Below the pieces are notes generated by a model. That model did not search any database, was not told the DNA's origin, and saw only the letters and a list, made by a program, of their open reading frames with translations. A stretch of 64,000 nucleotides of DNA, from NCBI RefSeq assembly GCF_015222005.1, contig NZ_JADFFL010000004.1, positions 418,758 to 482,757 on the forward strand, given 5' to 3'. Position 1 is the first letter of the stretch. Every line of letters starts with the position of its first letter. Both the position numbers and the translations under genes were made by a program. Below, piece after piece: positions 7,948 through 17,479 of the stretch. Source of the stretch: Mucilaginibacter myungsuensis. GTDB lineage: Bacteria; Bacteroidota; Bacteroidia; Sphingobacteriales; Sphingobacteriaceae.

Positions 7948-8796
7948 TTATCCGTTAACTACCTCTCCACCGTTTACGTGGATCACTTGGCCTGTAATGA
8001 AGGATGCATCGTCACTTGCTAAAAACACATAAGCCGGGCCAAGTTCTGACGGTTGACCCGCACGTTTCATGGCAGTTTCCGAGCCGAACTCTTTGATCTT
8101 CTTCTCATCAAATGTCGACACGATCAACGGTGTCCATACCGGACCGGGAGCCACGGCATTCACGCGTATACCCCGCTCTACCACATTAGTAGCTAACGAG
8201 CGTGTAAAAGAAGTGATAGCGCCTTTGGTAGACGAATAATCTATCAAATGCGGCGATGAGCGGTAAGCGGTTACGGACGTGGTGTTAATAATGCTGTCGC
8301 CCGCTACCATGTGCTCTAATGCCGCCATGGCAAAATGGAAGTATGCGTATATGTTTGTGCGGAAGGTATCGTCCAACTGCTTTTCGTCTATTTTATTGGG
8401 ATCTTTTTGTGGCACTTGTATAGCCGCGTTATTGACCAGAATATTCAGTCTGCCTAATTTTTTGATGGTTTGCTGAACCGCTTTTTGGCAGAACTTGCTG
8501 CTTTTAATATCCCCTTTGATCAGTAGGCATTTGCGGCCTTCGGCTTCGATGAGCTGCTGTGTTTCTTCGGCATCACCATCTTCGTCAAAATAAACAATGG
8601 CAACATCAGCCCCTTCTTTAGCAAAATGCACGGATGCAGCGCGACCAATGCCGCTGTCGCCGCCGGTCACTAAAGCAACTTTGTCCGCAAGTTTCTCTGC
8701 AGGTTTGTAATCCGGTTTGATGAACTCGGGACGCGGATCCATTTTGGATTCTATTCCGGGTTGCTTGTTCTGTTTCTTCGGGGTCGACTTTGCCAT
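7948..8796 (-). CDS. Short-chain dehydrogenase/reductase, general-stress type
   Basis: This 282-aa NAD(P)-dependent oxidoreductase has a Rossmann motif TGGDSGIGRAA near residues 44-54, NNAAIQ in the NAG region and the catalytic Ser...YSSTK set. The N-terminal extension rich in Lys/Pro (AKSTPKKQNKQPG, DPRPEF) and the ending FITGQVIHVNGGEVVNG match the YhdF/Gsp39-like stress dehydrogenase group. The substrate is not known. It is the first gene of a leftward unit with the barrel protein (2-bp gap) and peptidase. Confidence 0.92.
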   Translation of the reverse strand: MAKSTPKKQNKQPGIESKMDPRPEFIKPDYKPAEKLADKVALVTGGDSGIGRAASVHFAKEGADVAIVYFDEDGDAEETQQLIEAEGRKCLLIKGDIKSSKFCQKAVQQTIKKLGRLNILVNNAAIQVPQKDPNKIDEKQLDDTFRTNIYAYFHFAMAALEHMVAGDSIINTTSVTAYRSSPHLIDYSSTKGAITSFTRSLATNVVERGIRVNAVAPGPVWTPLIVSTFDEKKIKEFGSETAMKRAGQPSELGPAYVFLASDDASFITGQVIHVNGGEVVNG

Positions 8797-8933
8797 ATTG
8801 CAGATGTATGTCTTTTTATAACCTGATCGGCCCGATGCGGTTTTAACTTTTATTCCAATTTTCTCTTAAAGGGAAAGTTTGCAAAACTTTTTTAACGACC
8901 TAAACCTTATTCCTGAACAACAACCATACTACC

Positions 8934-9719
8934 ATGAATACCGAAGAAGAGAACAAACCCGATGCCAATACCGAAGAAAATAAAACCGATTCGTCGCAGG
9001 ATCAACATGCCAATGTTCAGGATAAACCTGATGATGTGCGCGTAGAGACCGTAACACCCGGAAGCCATACCGCCGAAACCGATGCTGTATCAGAGAATAA
9101 AGAGGATACCGCTGAAAGCGAGCAGGAGAAAGCCGAACCTAAAGATAATACGGATGAAGATAGTGCCGTATCGGACAAACCGGACGACGTGCAGGTAGAG
9201 ACCGTTACCCCTGATGATGGCGGTGAGGACGTTCCGGAAGAAGGTGATGACGATGATAGTTCCGATAGTAAAGCGGATGCCGACGAACCGGAAGACGAGA
9301 AACCCTCAACCGATCAGGATAAAACGGGTGATAAAAAACCAGATGATGTTCATGTAGAGACGGTAACCCCCGATGATGGAGAAGAGGCTCCGGCCGAAGA
9401 CCCCGAGGCTGAAACCGATGATAGCGGTGAAGAACCGACGGAAAAAGAGCAAACCGAAAATAAAACTAAAGACGACAGCGCCGAAAAAGAGGAACCTGCT
9501 GATATGACCGACATCCCAACTGTAACGCCCGGAGACAGCCCTGATCCCGGTATGGAAGAAGCGGCTGACAATAACACGTCAGGCGAACACCCTTTCCACG
9601 ACGCTGCCGAAGCTGAAAAGAACGACGTCGAGCGCAAGACATTTGATGGTGAAGAAAATGATGACGATACCGACGAAAGTTCTAATAAAGACGCAGGCCC
9701 AAAAGGAGAAAATTTGTAG
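8934..9719 (+). CDS. Highly acidic disordered protein with four spaced KPDDVxVETVTP motifs
   Basis: I do not recognise this 261-aa protein. It is composed mostly of Asp, Glu, Lys, Thr and Pro, has no signal peptide or membrane segment, and should be disordered and cytosolic. The motif KPDDVRVETVTPG (about 31-43) recurs as KPDDVQVETVTPDDG (82-96) and KPDDVHVETVTPDDG (135-149), with a degenerate MTDIPTVTPGD near 191-201; the period is about 51-56 residues. The rest of each unit is variable acidic sequence. It is divergent from the stress dehydrogenase and precedes two other small genes. A stress-related hydrophilin-like role is only a guess. Confidence 0.75.
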   Translation: MNTEEENKPDANTEENKTDSSQDQHANVQDKPDDVRVETVTPGSHTAETDAVSENKEDTAESEQEKAEPKDNTDEDSAVSDKPDDVQVETVTPDDGGEDVPEEGDDDDSSDSKADADEPEDEKPSTDQDKTGDKKPDDVHVETVTPDDGEEAPAEDPEAETDDSGEEPTEKEQTENKTKDDSAEKEEPADMTDIPTVTPGDSPDPGMEEAADNNTSGEHPFHDAAEAEKNDVERKTFDGEENDDDTDESSNKDAGPKGENL

Positions 9720-9741
9720 ATTTGGCAAAAAACTGGAATAA

Positions 9742-10056
9742 ATGAAAAACAAGATAGTCCTTTTGGCTTTAGCAGCAGTTTCGGCAATGACATTTTCGGC
9801 TTGCAACACAGGTAGTGCCAGCAAACCTGGTGCAGACAGCACCGGTCATTACTCGGCTACCAACCCATACCGAGATACGTTCCCAACTACAAATACTTAC
9901 GGTAACGCTTCTACAACCGATAACAGCGGCGATGGCGGCGCGGGTTTGGCTAAACCACAGGGATCTATGACCACTGACGCTACTTCGGTAGAGGATCTTC
10001 CGCCGCCACCTCCGGTAGTGGTTGCCGATACTGTTGCGGCTCCTGTGGCTAAATAA
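9742..10056 (+). CDS. Small Thr/Ser/Pro-rich lipoprotein
   Basis: This 104-aa protein has a lipoprotein signal: a hydrophobic core (IVLLALAAVSAM) ending in TFSAC, so Cys20 is the probable lipidated residue. The rest is low complexity (DSTGHYSATNPYRDTFPTT, then PPPPPVVVADT). No known domain is visible. A TAGATTTG box at 9717-9724 overlaps the stop codon of the preceding gene and could be its own promoter. Envelope location is supported; function is not known. Confidence 0.72.
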   Translation: MKNKIVLLALAAVSAMTFSACNTGSASKPGADSTGHYSATNPYRDTFPTTNTYGNASTTDNSGDGGAGLAKPQGSMTTDATSVEDLPPPPPVVVADTVAAPVAK

Positions 10057-10111
10057 TTATAGGTTATCTGATAATTCCTAAAATTAATTCAAAGGAAATT
10101 ATCAAAACCAA

Positions 10112-10444
10112 ATGCTTGTATTGCTGTTGTTAAGGTATATGACGCACCAACAACACACCATTATCCCTGTTAAGTTCAGTCATAACGGGATCACCATAGC
10201 AACCAAAGCATTAAAATATGCTTACCGGCGCGAGGTTTTGTATAAAATAGCCCTGCCGTCGTCCATATCTTCGGTGCAGCAATGCTGGATATCCAAGAAC
10301 GCCGACGAATGGAAACTAGTGATGGGTACCGATAACGAACAAAAGATGATGCTGGAGCTGATCACTGCGATCAAACAGCAGGAACAACTTTCGGCACTTC
10401 AACAAACGCCGGCTGATATAAAGCCCGCCTTAAAGTCGGCTTAA
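10112..10444 (+). CDS. Small protein of unknown function
   Basis: The 110-aa frame is open from 10112, but the ATG at 10139 (MTHQQHTIIPVKF) gives a more natural soluble start than the hydrophobic MLVLLLLRY. The protein has a compact core with EVLYKIALPSSISSVQQCW and a helical end rich in Gln. No family is recognised. It is followed at once by a strong intrinsic terminator, which supports a real transcript ending here. Confidence 0.6.
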   Translation: MLVLLLLRYMTHQQHTIIPVKFSHNGITIATKALKYAYRREVLYKIALPSSISSVQQCWISKNADEWKLVMGTDNEQKMMLELITAIKQQEQLSALQQTPADIKPALKSA

Positions 10445-10454
10445 AAATTTACAG

Positions 10455-10480
10455 AGCGCCCTCAAAAAGGGCGCTTTTCT
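10455..10480 (+). terminator. Intrinsic terminator
   Basis: AGCGCCCT (10455-10462) pairs perfectly with AGGGCGCT (10468-10475) around a CAAAA loop, followed by TTTCTTGTTT. It ends the small-gene transcript from 8934 or 9742. The stretch from here to the susC start at 10780 is AT-rich and holds nothing else I can identify apart from the presumed susC promoter. Confidence 0.85.
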
Positions 10481-10779
10481 TGTTTATGGCGAGTCCCTAC
10501 TTGCCTCATCGATTTCTGATATCGATATCTATTTCTCCCACACGACTGCGCATTTATGTTAAAACAATATTAACAACCAAATGTTATCCTTATAATATCT
10601 ACGCCCACAAAATAAAATTACCGATACCACCCGGCGGCGATATAACACTAAAGATCTTTATAGCGTATTTGAAAACCTTACTTCCATTTGCCCAATAGGG
10701 CAGATCTAATGGTTTTATTACGCATTTGCGGCAGAGCACAGTACAAACAATATATACTTAACCAAACAATTCGCGCTTT

Positions 10780-13700
10780 ATGAAGAAAAGTTTACTCTTT
10801 TTTTTCCTGCTGTTGTGTTGCTGGTCGGTGGAAGTTTCCGCGCAATCCCGCACTGTAACAGGCAAGGTAACTTCGGCCGAGGACAGGAGTCCGCTGCCGG
10901 GGGTGACAGTGAAGATCAAAGGTACTACCACCGCTACACAAACAAGTGCAACCGGCGATTACACCATTAAAGCTGATATAGGCCAAACACTTGTCTTCAG
11001 TTTTATTGGCAACATCCCGCAGGAAGCTGTTGTTACGTCCGCAACAACTCCACTAAACGTGCAATTGCGTACGGACAGTAAATCGCTTGACGAGGTTATG
11101 GTGACCGCCTTCAATATCAAACAAGATCGCAAGGCGATCAATTACGCCGCACAAAATGTAACGGGTAAGGATATCGAAGAATCGCGCCAGCAAAACCTGG
11201 TGAACGCCTTGCAAGGCAAAGTTGCAGGTGCGGTGATCACCAGTTCGGGCGGTGGCCCGGGCGAGGGTGCCAACATCGTGTTACGTGGTGGTACATCGCT
11301 GGATAACGATAACTCGCCGTTATTTGTTATCGATGGCGTCCCTCTGGATAACAGTTCATTCGTCGAATCCCTTTCACCCGGTGCCGGCAGCGGTTTCAAT
11401 GGTGTGCTTGGTCGCAGCGTGGGTACGCCCAACCGTGTTAGCGATATCAATCCGGATGACATCGAGAATGTCACCGTACTTAAAGGACCTGCGGCCTCGG
11501 CACTATACGGATCGCGTGGGGGTAACGGTGCGGTGATCATCACCACTAAAAAAGGCAAAGCCGGCGCGGCTCAGGTAACTTACAATAACCTGTTCTCTTT
11601 CGATAATGTACGTCGCCTGCCCGAAACACAATCACTATACAAACAGGGTGTCAGCGGGCGGTATGATCCTACTTCGCGACTTTCATACGGTTCGCAATTT
11701 TTACCCGGCGAGACCATTTATGATAACCTCGGTACGTTCTTCCAAACAGGCAGGTCGGCTCAACATAATATAAGTGTATCCGGCGGTAACGAAAAAACCA
11801 CTTACCGCTTTTCGGCAGCAAATGCCCAGCAGGATGGTGTGGTGCCTAAAACCAATTATGGCAAAACATCGGCAAAACTGGCCGGGAGTATCATCGCCAG
11901 CGATAAATTTACTATGAACGGCTCTGCCAATTACATCCGCACCACAGGCAGGCGGCCGCTACAAGGTCCGGGCCTATTCGGTGGCAGCGGCGGTTTTTTG
12001 GTGAGTATCTTTAATTGGCCTAAAAACGATAATATGGCCGATTACCTATCGCCCGATGGTACCCGCCGCCGGTTATTAGCATCTGCAACGGCTGATACCG
12101 ATAACCCTTACTGGACCATCGAAAACAACCCGCAGACCGACAATAACGATCGCTTTATCGGCAATGCCAGTTTCGAATACAAACCACTTACCTGGTTACG
12201 GGCAAACTACACTATCGGTACCGATTATTACACCGAAAAGAACCGCAGTGTACGCGCTACTGGCACCTCGTTACCCAACAACCTTAACGGTGGACTTGGC
12301 GAAACGGTGAACACTTTTCAAAATATCACCTCTAACTTTTTAGTGACCGCTACCAAAAAATTCGGCGACTTTAATACCTCGCTATTGGTTGGTAATGCTA
12401 TTGAACAACGCAAATTCAATACGGTGGATTACCTTGGTCTGATCTTCCAAAACCCTACGTTCATCAGTATTAATAATACGGTGAACAGGAGTTTGGTACA
12501 ACGCAATTCGGTGTACCGTTCGGTGGGCTTTTTTGGCAGCTTGAATGTCGATTTTCAACAGACCGTATTCTTCAACATCACCGGCCGTAACGATTACAGT
12601 TCTACGCTGCCCGTCAAAAATCAATCCTATTTCTATCCATCAGCCAGTTTGGGCTATGAGTTCACCAAAACCTTGGGGATGCAGAACAGCAAGATCATGA
12701 ACTATGGTAAACTGAAGGTCTCATTCGCCAGCGTGGGTAAGGATACCGCGCCGTATCGTTTAGAATCGCCATTAGCTAATAATACCTTCATTGGCGGTGG
12801 CTTTAGGTACGGGTTCTTCGGCAATAACCCCGAGTTAATGGCCGAACGCCGTAACTCTTTCGAGACCGGTCTGGATATGCAATTCCTGAGCAACCGATTA
12901 CGGCTCGACTTCACTTACTATCTGGACCGCACGGTCGACCAGATCATTGCTCCGCGGATAAGCCAGGCTACCGGCTATATCCTGCAATATGTTAACGGTG
13001 GCCGTATCCAGAATCAAGGTGTCGAGATCATGGTGCAGGGTACTGCTATCCGTTCAAAAGATTTCAATTGGGATATCAACCTTAACTTTGCCCGCAATAA
13101 AAGCAAGGTGTTAGAGTTGCCATATCCGCTAACCGTATTGCGTAACTCTGATGCATCCATCATTAATACGGCCGAAGGCGCTTCCTATCCCGGTCAATCA
13201 TTAACTTCCATCAGCGCGCTCGATTACATCCGCGATCCCGATGGCAACATTATCATTGATGCTAACGGTTACCCAACATTCAATTCTACGGTATTTAGTT
13301 ACGGAGGCGACCGCTCGCCCGATTTTACTGCCGGCCTAAATAACACTTTCCGTTATAAAGATGTGGAGCTGAGTTTCCTGGTGGACATCAGGAAAGGTGG
13401 CGCGGTGATCAATGGTAACGAGTGGGAACTGGTACGGAGCGGATTAAGCGCCCAAACCGCCGACCGTTACAAAATGGTGGTATTTAAAGGTGTGGTGCGT
13501 AACGCCGACGGTACTTACTCGCCCAACACTAAACCGGCCGAACTGTCCGAAGGTTATTACAGGAACAATCTGGCCCTGGTAGGCACACCATTCATCGAGG
13601 ATGGATCTTGGATACGCCTGCGCACCGTAACGGTTAACTACAACCTTAACCCTAAAATAACGCCTAAGCCTTTCAGGCAGCTAAGCATATTTGCTACCGG

Positions 13701-13854
13701 GCGTAATCTGGTATTATTGACCAAATATTCGGGCGTAGATCCCGAAGTTGGTGTATCCGGGGCCGGCGTACGTGGCGGCGGATCTATTGGTTTAGATTAC
13801 GGCGGTGTACCCGCCCGCAAAGGCTTTGACCTTGGTTTAAAAGTTGGATTTTAA
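10780..13854 (+). CDS. SusC/RagA family TonB-linked outer-membrane transporter
   Basis: This 1024-aa protein imports an oligomeric substrate across the outer membrane using TonB energy. It has a signal peptide (residues 1-22), a carboxypeptidase-regulatory-like domain (about 24-90), a plug domain with VLRGG.SLDNDNSPLFVIDG and the SusC signature LKGPAASALYGSRGGNG. A 22-stranded barrel follows, ending in an aromatic residue (LGLKVGF). It heads the operon susC-susD-lipoprotein, with an 11-bp gap to susD. No sigma/anti-sigma pair, sulfatase or glycoside hydrolase is adjacent, so the ligand (glycan or peptide) is open. Confidence 0.96.
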   Translation: MKKSLLFFFLLLCCWSVEVSAQSRTVTGKVTSAEDRSPLPGVTVKIKGTTTATQTSATGDYTIKADIGQTLVFSFIGNIPQEAVVTSATTPLNVQLRTDSKSLDEVMVTAFNIKQDRKAINYAAQNVTGKDIEESRQQNLVNALQGKVAGAVITSSGGGPGEGANIVLRGGTSLDNDNSPLFVIDGVPLDNSSFVESLSPGAGSGFNGVLGRSVGTPNRVSDINPDDIENVTVLKGPAASALYGSRGGNGAVIITTKKGKAGAAQVTYNNLFSFDNVRRLPETQSLYKQGVSGRYDPTSRLSYGSQFLPGETIYDNLGTFFQTGRSAQHNISVSGGNEKTTYRFSAANAQQDGVVPKTNYGKTSAKLAGSIIASDKFTMNGSANYIRTTGRRPLQGPGLFGGSGGFLVSIFNWPKNDNMADYLSPDGTRRRLLASATADTDNPYWTIENNPQTDNNDRFIGNASFEYKPLTWLRANYTIGTDYYTEKNRSVRATGTSLPNNLNGGLGETVNTFQNITSNFLVTATKKFGDFNTSLLVGNAIEQRKFNTVDYLGLIFQNPTFISINNTVNRSLVQRNSVYRSVGFFGSLNVDFQQTVFFNITGRNDYSSTLPVKNQSYFYPSASLGYEFTKTLGMQNSKIMNYGKLKVSFASVGKDTAPYRLESPLANNTFIGGGFRYGFFGNNPELMAERRNSFETGLDMQFLSNRLRLDFTYYLDRTVDQIIAPRISQATGYILQYVNGGRIQNQGVEIMVQGTAIRSKDFNWDINLNFARNKSKVLELPYPLTVLRNSDASIINTAEGASYPGQSLTSISALDYIRDPDGNIIIDANGYPTFNSTVFSYGGDRSPDFTAGLNNTFRYKDVELSFLVDIRKGGAVINGNEWELVRSGLSAQTADRYKMVVFKGVVRNADGTYSPNTKPAELSEGYYRNNLALVGTPFIEDGSWIRLRTVTVNYNLNPKITPKPFRQLSIFATGRNLVLLTKYSGVDPEVGVSGAGVRGGGSIGLDYGGVPARKGFDLGLKVGF

Positions 13855-13865
13855 TTTTTACAACG

Positions 13866-15392
13866 ATGAAGAAATTTATATCGATCATAACCTGTGTTAT
13901 CCTGGCATTCAGTGTAACATCTTGCAGGAAGTTTTTGGACGTGAATACCGATCCTAATAACCCTACGTCCACCACGCCTAATTTTTTATTGCCAAGCATT
14001 ATATCTAACGGGTTTCAGATCCAGGCATTCGAGTCGTACCAATTTGTTGGTCTGCTCACGCAAAATATAGGGCGTCGTGGCGCACCTAACGGTGCTTTTG
14101 AACAATACTACTTTGCGCCGAATATACGTCCGTTTCAGGAGACCTATCAGATCGTTGGTTCAAATATCCCGCCTATGATAAAGACCGCCGAGGCGGAAGG
14201 TTCTGTTTACTACGTAGGTGCCGGTAAGATCATGTTCGCGCTGATATTGGCGCATGCCACTGATCTGGTGGGTGATATCCCTTATACCGAGGCATTTAAT
14301 GCCGCGCTTACTATTGCACCTAAATATGATACGCAGGAGTCTATATATGCCGTAGTTGATAAGTTGCTTGATGAAGGCATCATAGAAATGCAAAAACCGG
14401 CGTCGGCCAACTTCAGGCCTTTCTATGCAAGTTCGCCGAGCGAGAGTGGCGATATATTGTATAAAGGCGATGTAAATAAATGGATAAAATTAGCCTACTC
14501 GTTAAAAGCAAGGCAAGCTAATCACCTGGTAAAAAAAGCCATATACGACCCTACCAAGATCCTCACTTATATAGATAAAGCCATGGTGGCCAATACCGAT
14601 GATGCACAATTATACTGGCAAAACCCTACCAGCACGGTGCTAAGTTCTAATAACGTATTTGGGCCGACCCGGGGAAACTTTGCTGCGATCACTTTTGGCA
14701 GATATTTTATAGAGATGCTAAATGGTAAGAATGTTGGTGGCGATGCAGCCCTTCCCGACGACCCGAGGCTGCCGATCATGGCTGTTTCGGCCGCAGCAAC
14801 AGGTACTATGCCCGGAGCGAATAATGCACAAACGGCTTTGGTGACACCAGCGCCCTCACTGTCTGACTTTTATGGCAGCTGGTACGCCGTAGATGCTTAT
14901 AACGGCACTACTGGGGCTGGTGTCTTCCCTGTGATCACCAATTCTGAAATGCGTTTTATAGAAGCCGAAGCTGCCTTTAGAGCCAACCTGCCGCAACGTG
15001 CTTATGATGCTTACCGCTTGGGCATAACGGCACACATGGATAGGTTAGGCGTTTCGGTAGCTAACCGCACCACTTACCTGGCATCAACAGGGATCGCGCA
15101 AAACCCAGCCGGGCTCTCGTTAAAAAAGATCATGGAGCAAAAATACATCGCGCTTTACATGAACCCCGAAACCTGGGCCGATATGCGCCGGTTGGATTAT
15201 AGTCAATCCATTTATACCGGATTTTATTATCCAACCAATCCTAACCCTGTGGCCGTTGCGGCCGGTAACGCTTATCCGCGCCGCACCTATTACCCAACTA
15301 CCGAGGTTACCCTGAACCCGAACGAGGTAACCAAACAAGGGCAGAACGCGCAAAACTATTTCCTTAAACCATTATGGTGGGATCAGCCGTGA
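13866..15392 (+). CDS. SusD/RagB family surface lipoprotein
   Basis: This 508-aa lipoprotein is the substrate-capturing lid of the preceding SusC barrel. The signal ends in SVTSC, giving a lipidated Cys20, and the following RKFLDVNTDPNNPT is the usual SusD N-terminus. The sequence resembles the SusD-like subgroup with internal TPR helices (KWIKLAYSLKARQANHL) and a C-terminal MRFIEAEAAFRANLPQRA segment. It follows susC by 11 bp and precedes a small lipoprotein by under 50 bp. Confidence 0.95.
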   Translation: MKKFISIITCVILAFSVTSCRKFLDVNTDPNNPTSTTPNFLLPSIISNGFQIQAFESYQFVGLLTQNIGRRGAPNGAFEQYYFAPNIRPFQETYQIVGSNIPPMIKTAEAEGSVYYVGAGKIMFALILAHATDLVGDIPYTEAFNAALTIAPKYDTQESIYAVVDKLLDEGIIEMQKPASANFRPFYASSPSESGDILYKGDVNKWIKLAYSLKARQANHLVKKAIYDPTKILTYIDKAMVANTDDAQLYWQNPTSTVLSSNNVFGPTRGNFAAITFGRYFIEMLNGKNVGGDAALPDDPRLPIMAVSAAATGTMPGANNAQTALVTPAPSLSDFYGSWYAVDAYNGTTGAGVFPVITNSEMRFIEAEAAFRANLPQRAYDAYRLGITAHMDRLGVSVANRTTYLASTGIAQNPAGLSLKKIMEQKYIALYMNPETWADMRRLDYSQSIYTGFYYPTNPNPVAVAAGNAYPRRTYYPTTEVTLNPNEVTKQGQNAQNYFLKPLWWDQP

Positions 15393-15431
15393 TAGATGAA
15401 GTTTTATTGTGATACATTAAATAAATTAAAA

Positions 15432-15890
15432 ATGAAAAGATCATATATACACATGGCGATACTGGCAGCAATAGGTATAGTTGCCTGTAAAAAGAATGAG
15501 AATGGCATCGATCTGTTCACTAAAATGTCCGAGAACCGGGCACCGGTGATCATAGCCAACACCACCTTTACCAACCCTACGCTTTTAGCAGCGGGGACAA
15601 CCACAGTATCTAATGGTGCCAAGATAGCGGTAGAGTTCAACTACGTACAAACCGACCCGATCAAAGAGATACAATTTTTGCAAAAAATCGGTACGGCTGA
15701 TTCGACCTTGTTATCCACCATTCCTTACAAGCCCTCGTTCTCGAGGATAAAAAATTGCGATACCTTATTGTACGACTATTTTGTCCCTGCAGGGCAACCG
15801 GTCGGCACCTCAGTAGCAGTGCGCGCACGGGTGATCAATCAAAATGGCCTGTTCAAGGATAGGGTATTCACCTTTAAAACTAAGTTGTAG
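15432..15890 (+). CDS. SusCD-associated small lipoprotein
   Basis: I place the start at ATG 15432 (MKRSYIHMAILAAIG), because it gives a proper lipoprotein signal ending IVACKKN; an in-frame ATG at 15396 would add 12 non-signal residues. The 152-aa product resembles an Ig-like surface protein with beta-strand pattern (GAKIAVEFNYVQTD, VAVRARVINQNGLF). Many SusCD operons carry such accessory lipoproteins. No specific family is recognised. A strong bidirectional terminator follows. Confidence 0.75.
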   Translation: MKRSYIHMAILAAIGIVACKKNENGIDLFTKMSENRAPVIIANTTFTNPTLLAAGTTTVSNGAKIAVEFNYVQTDPIKEIQFLQKIGTADSTLLSTIPYKPSFSRIKNCDTLLYDYFVPAGQPVGTSVAVRARVINQNGLFKDRVFTFKTKL

Positions 15891-15910
15891 GGCTTGATCA
15901 AACCCATCAA

Positions 15911-15952
15911 AATGAACGCCCCGATAGATATTCATCTACCGGGGCGTTCATT
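15911..15952. terminator. Bidirectional intrinsic terminator
   Basis: A perfect 13-bp stem AATGAACGCCCCG (15911-15923) pairs with CGGGGCGTTCATT (15940-15952); the inner TAGAT/ATCTA extends it. It lies between the convergent susCD operon (ending 15890) and the MFS gene (ending 15970) and can serve both strands. Confidence 0.88.
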
Positions 15953-15969
15953 TATAAAACATCAAAAAC

Positions 15970-17178
15970 TTACACGGTAACCTCGGCCAATGGTTCAGCT
16001 TTGTTACGCGACTTCATAAATAATACTAAAGCGCCAAAAGCTACGATTAATACTACTGGGATAACTAAAGTTGCATTCAAAATAGCACGTCCCGCTTCGA
16101 TCGGGCTGCTTGCGCTGGCCTCCAGGCTTTTGTAAAAATCGCCCATAAAAATGGTGTAAACAGATACCGCGAACATGCCAGCACCACCCATCAGGTTTAA
16201 CCCTAAAGCACCGGTAGCCGGGATATTAGTATTGACAAAGCCCAGCATCGTTGGCCAGAAAAAGCAAACGCCCGCTCCAAAAATAACAGCCCCTGCAAAA
16301 ACAGCAGTGCCTTCAAAGTGACCTAACATGTATAAGCCCATTGCCGATAGTACAGCCGAAACAAACAGCAATGCTTGTGGCGTAATAGCCCTAAGGATAG
16401 GTTTTGCAAACGCGCGTCCCAAAACGATAACACCATTGGTCAATGCCAGCAATAAGATCGCATTCTCGGTCACATTCTTTAGCAACACGCCTATCCATTG
16501 GCCGGTAAATAGCTCGGTAATAGCTGTACCGAACATCAAAATGAACATAAAGATGAACAGCGGATTCGCCAAAGCTTTATACATACCTGCTGTACTTACG
16601 CCCGCCGCTACACGCTCGGTAACCGGGAAATCCAATTTAGAGAACAGGTAGCCGTAGATCACCGTAGGTAACAACATCACACCCACTTGTATCTGCCAGC
16701 TTAAACCCAACTTATCGAATAATAATACGATCAGCGAACCGATCACAATACCACCCGGGAACCACAGGTGGAAGTGAGTGAGTTTAGTGGTCTTTTCGGT
16801 GGTGTATAACGATGCCACCAATGGGTTACAAGCGGCCTCGACAGTACCGTTAGCCAACCCGATACATAAGGTCGATATCATTAATGTCCAATAACCGCCT
16901 GCAAAAATGGTTAATATGATGCCTGCCAGGTGAAGCAAAAATGCCAATACCAACAGTTTTTTCATGCCAATGATATCCACAATAAAACCTCCTATCACGA
17001 CCGCGATCGGAAAGCCCAAAAAGGCCACAGAAGCAATAGATGCCAGCTGCGCCTTATCTAATTGAAAATCCACACCTAATTTATCCAGCATACCCGCACG
17101 GATACCGAATGACAGCGACGTTACTAATAATGACAAACAGCTTGCTCTGAACAACTGATCGCGTTGAATTGTACTCAT
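15970..17178 (-). CDS. MFS transporter, probable sugar permease
   Basis: This inner-membrane protein of the major facilitator superfamily has about 12 membrane segments. I use ATG 17178 (MSTIQRDQLFRASC), giving 402 aa; the open frame reaches 17295, but its first 39 residues are polar and atypical. The motif GGFIVDIIGMKK between TM2 and TM3 is the MFS motif A. It is the last gene of the leftward sugar cluster, so import of the cluster's sugar substrate is likely; specificity cannot be read from sequence. Confidence 0.88.
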   Translation of the reverse strand: MSTIQRDQLFRASCLSLLVTSLSFGIRAGMLDKLGVDFQLDKAQLASIASVAFLGFPIAVVIGGFIVDIIGMKKLLVLAFLLHLAGIILTIFAGGYWTLMISTLCIGLANGTVEAACNPLVASLYTTEKTTKLTHFHLWFPGGIVIGSLIVLLFDKLGLSWQIQVGVMLLPTVIYGYLFSKLDFPVTERVAAGVSTAGMYKALANPLFIFMFILMFGTAITELFTGQWIGVLLKNVTENAILLLALTNGVIVLGRAFAKPILRAITPQALLFVSAVLSAMGLYMLGHFEGTAVFAGAVIFGAGVCFFWPTMLGFVNTNIPATGALGLNLMGGAGMFAVSVYTIFMGDFYKSLEASASSPIEAGRAILNATLVIPVVLIVAFGALVLFMKSRNKAEPLAEVTV

Positions 17179-17323
17179 AATTACAAGAAGGTTTTTTAAT
17201 GGGTTTAATTGGTATTGACAGCCAAAATACTGATTATAATTAAAATTGCAATAGCTTAATGAGTAAGTTGTTATAATAATACAATCGATTGCCAAAATGC
17301 GATACTTCCTCTGTCATTTCCAA

Positions 17324-17416
17324 TTCCCTCCTCAGGGAGGGGTGCGGCGGTAATGCATTGTGCCAAACCCCTTCCTTCTACCGCTCATACTTGCCCGCCC
17401 CTCCCCGAGGAGGGAT
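17324..17416. repeat. C/T-rich intergenic inverted repeat
   Basis: TCCCTCCTCAGGGAGGGG near 17326 is mirrored by GCCCCTCCCCGAGGAGGGA near 17397-17415, about 50 nt apart. Each arm is itself partly self-complementary. A similar element lies at 51283-51410. It resembles short dispersed intergenic elements rather than a terminator, which is separately present at 17431. Confidence 0.65.
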
Positions 17417-17430
17417 TTAGAATAAACACA

Positions 17431-17456
17431 AAAGGCCTCGCTAACGCGAGGCCTTT
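17431..17456 (-). terminator. Intrinsic terminator of the nucleoside permease gene
   Basis: A perfect 11-bp stem AAAGGCCTCGC / GCGAGGCCTTT with a 4-nt loop lies 23 bp beyond the stop of the gene ending at 17480. On the reverse strand it is followed by TGTGTTTATT. It separates that gene from the downstream MFS gene. Confidence 0.88.
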
Positions 17457-17479
17457 CATCAATATTATTAAGATCAAAA

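Noticed and set aside
9350..9793. Long Ser-rich reverse frame opposite the acidic repeat protein
   Set aside because: It is the complement of GAT/GAA-rich codons; composition explains the open frame, and the forward frame has clear repeating motifs.
10480..10698. 72-aa frame between the small-gene terminator and susC
   Set aside because: It begins within the terminator tail, has irregular composition, and no similarity to any family I know.
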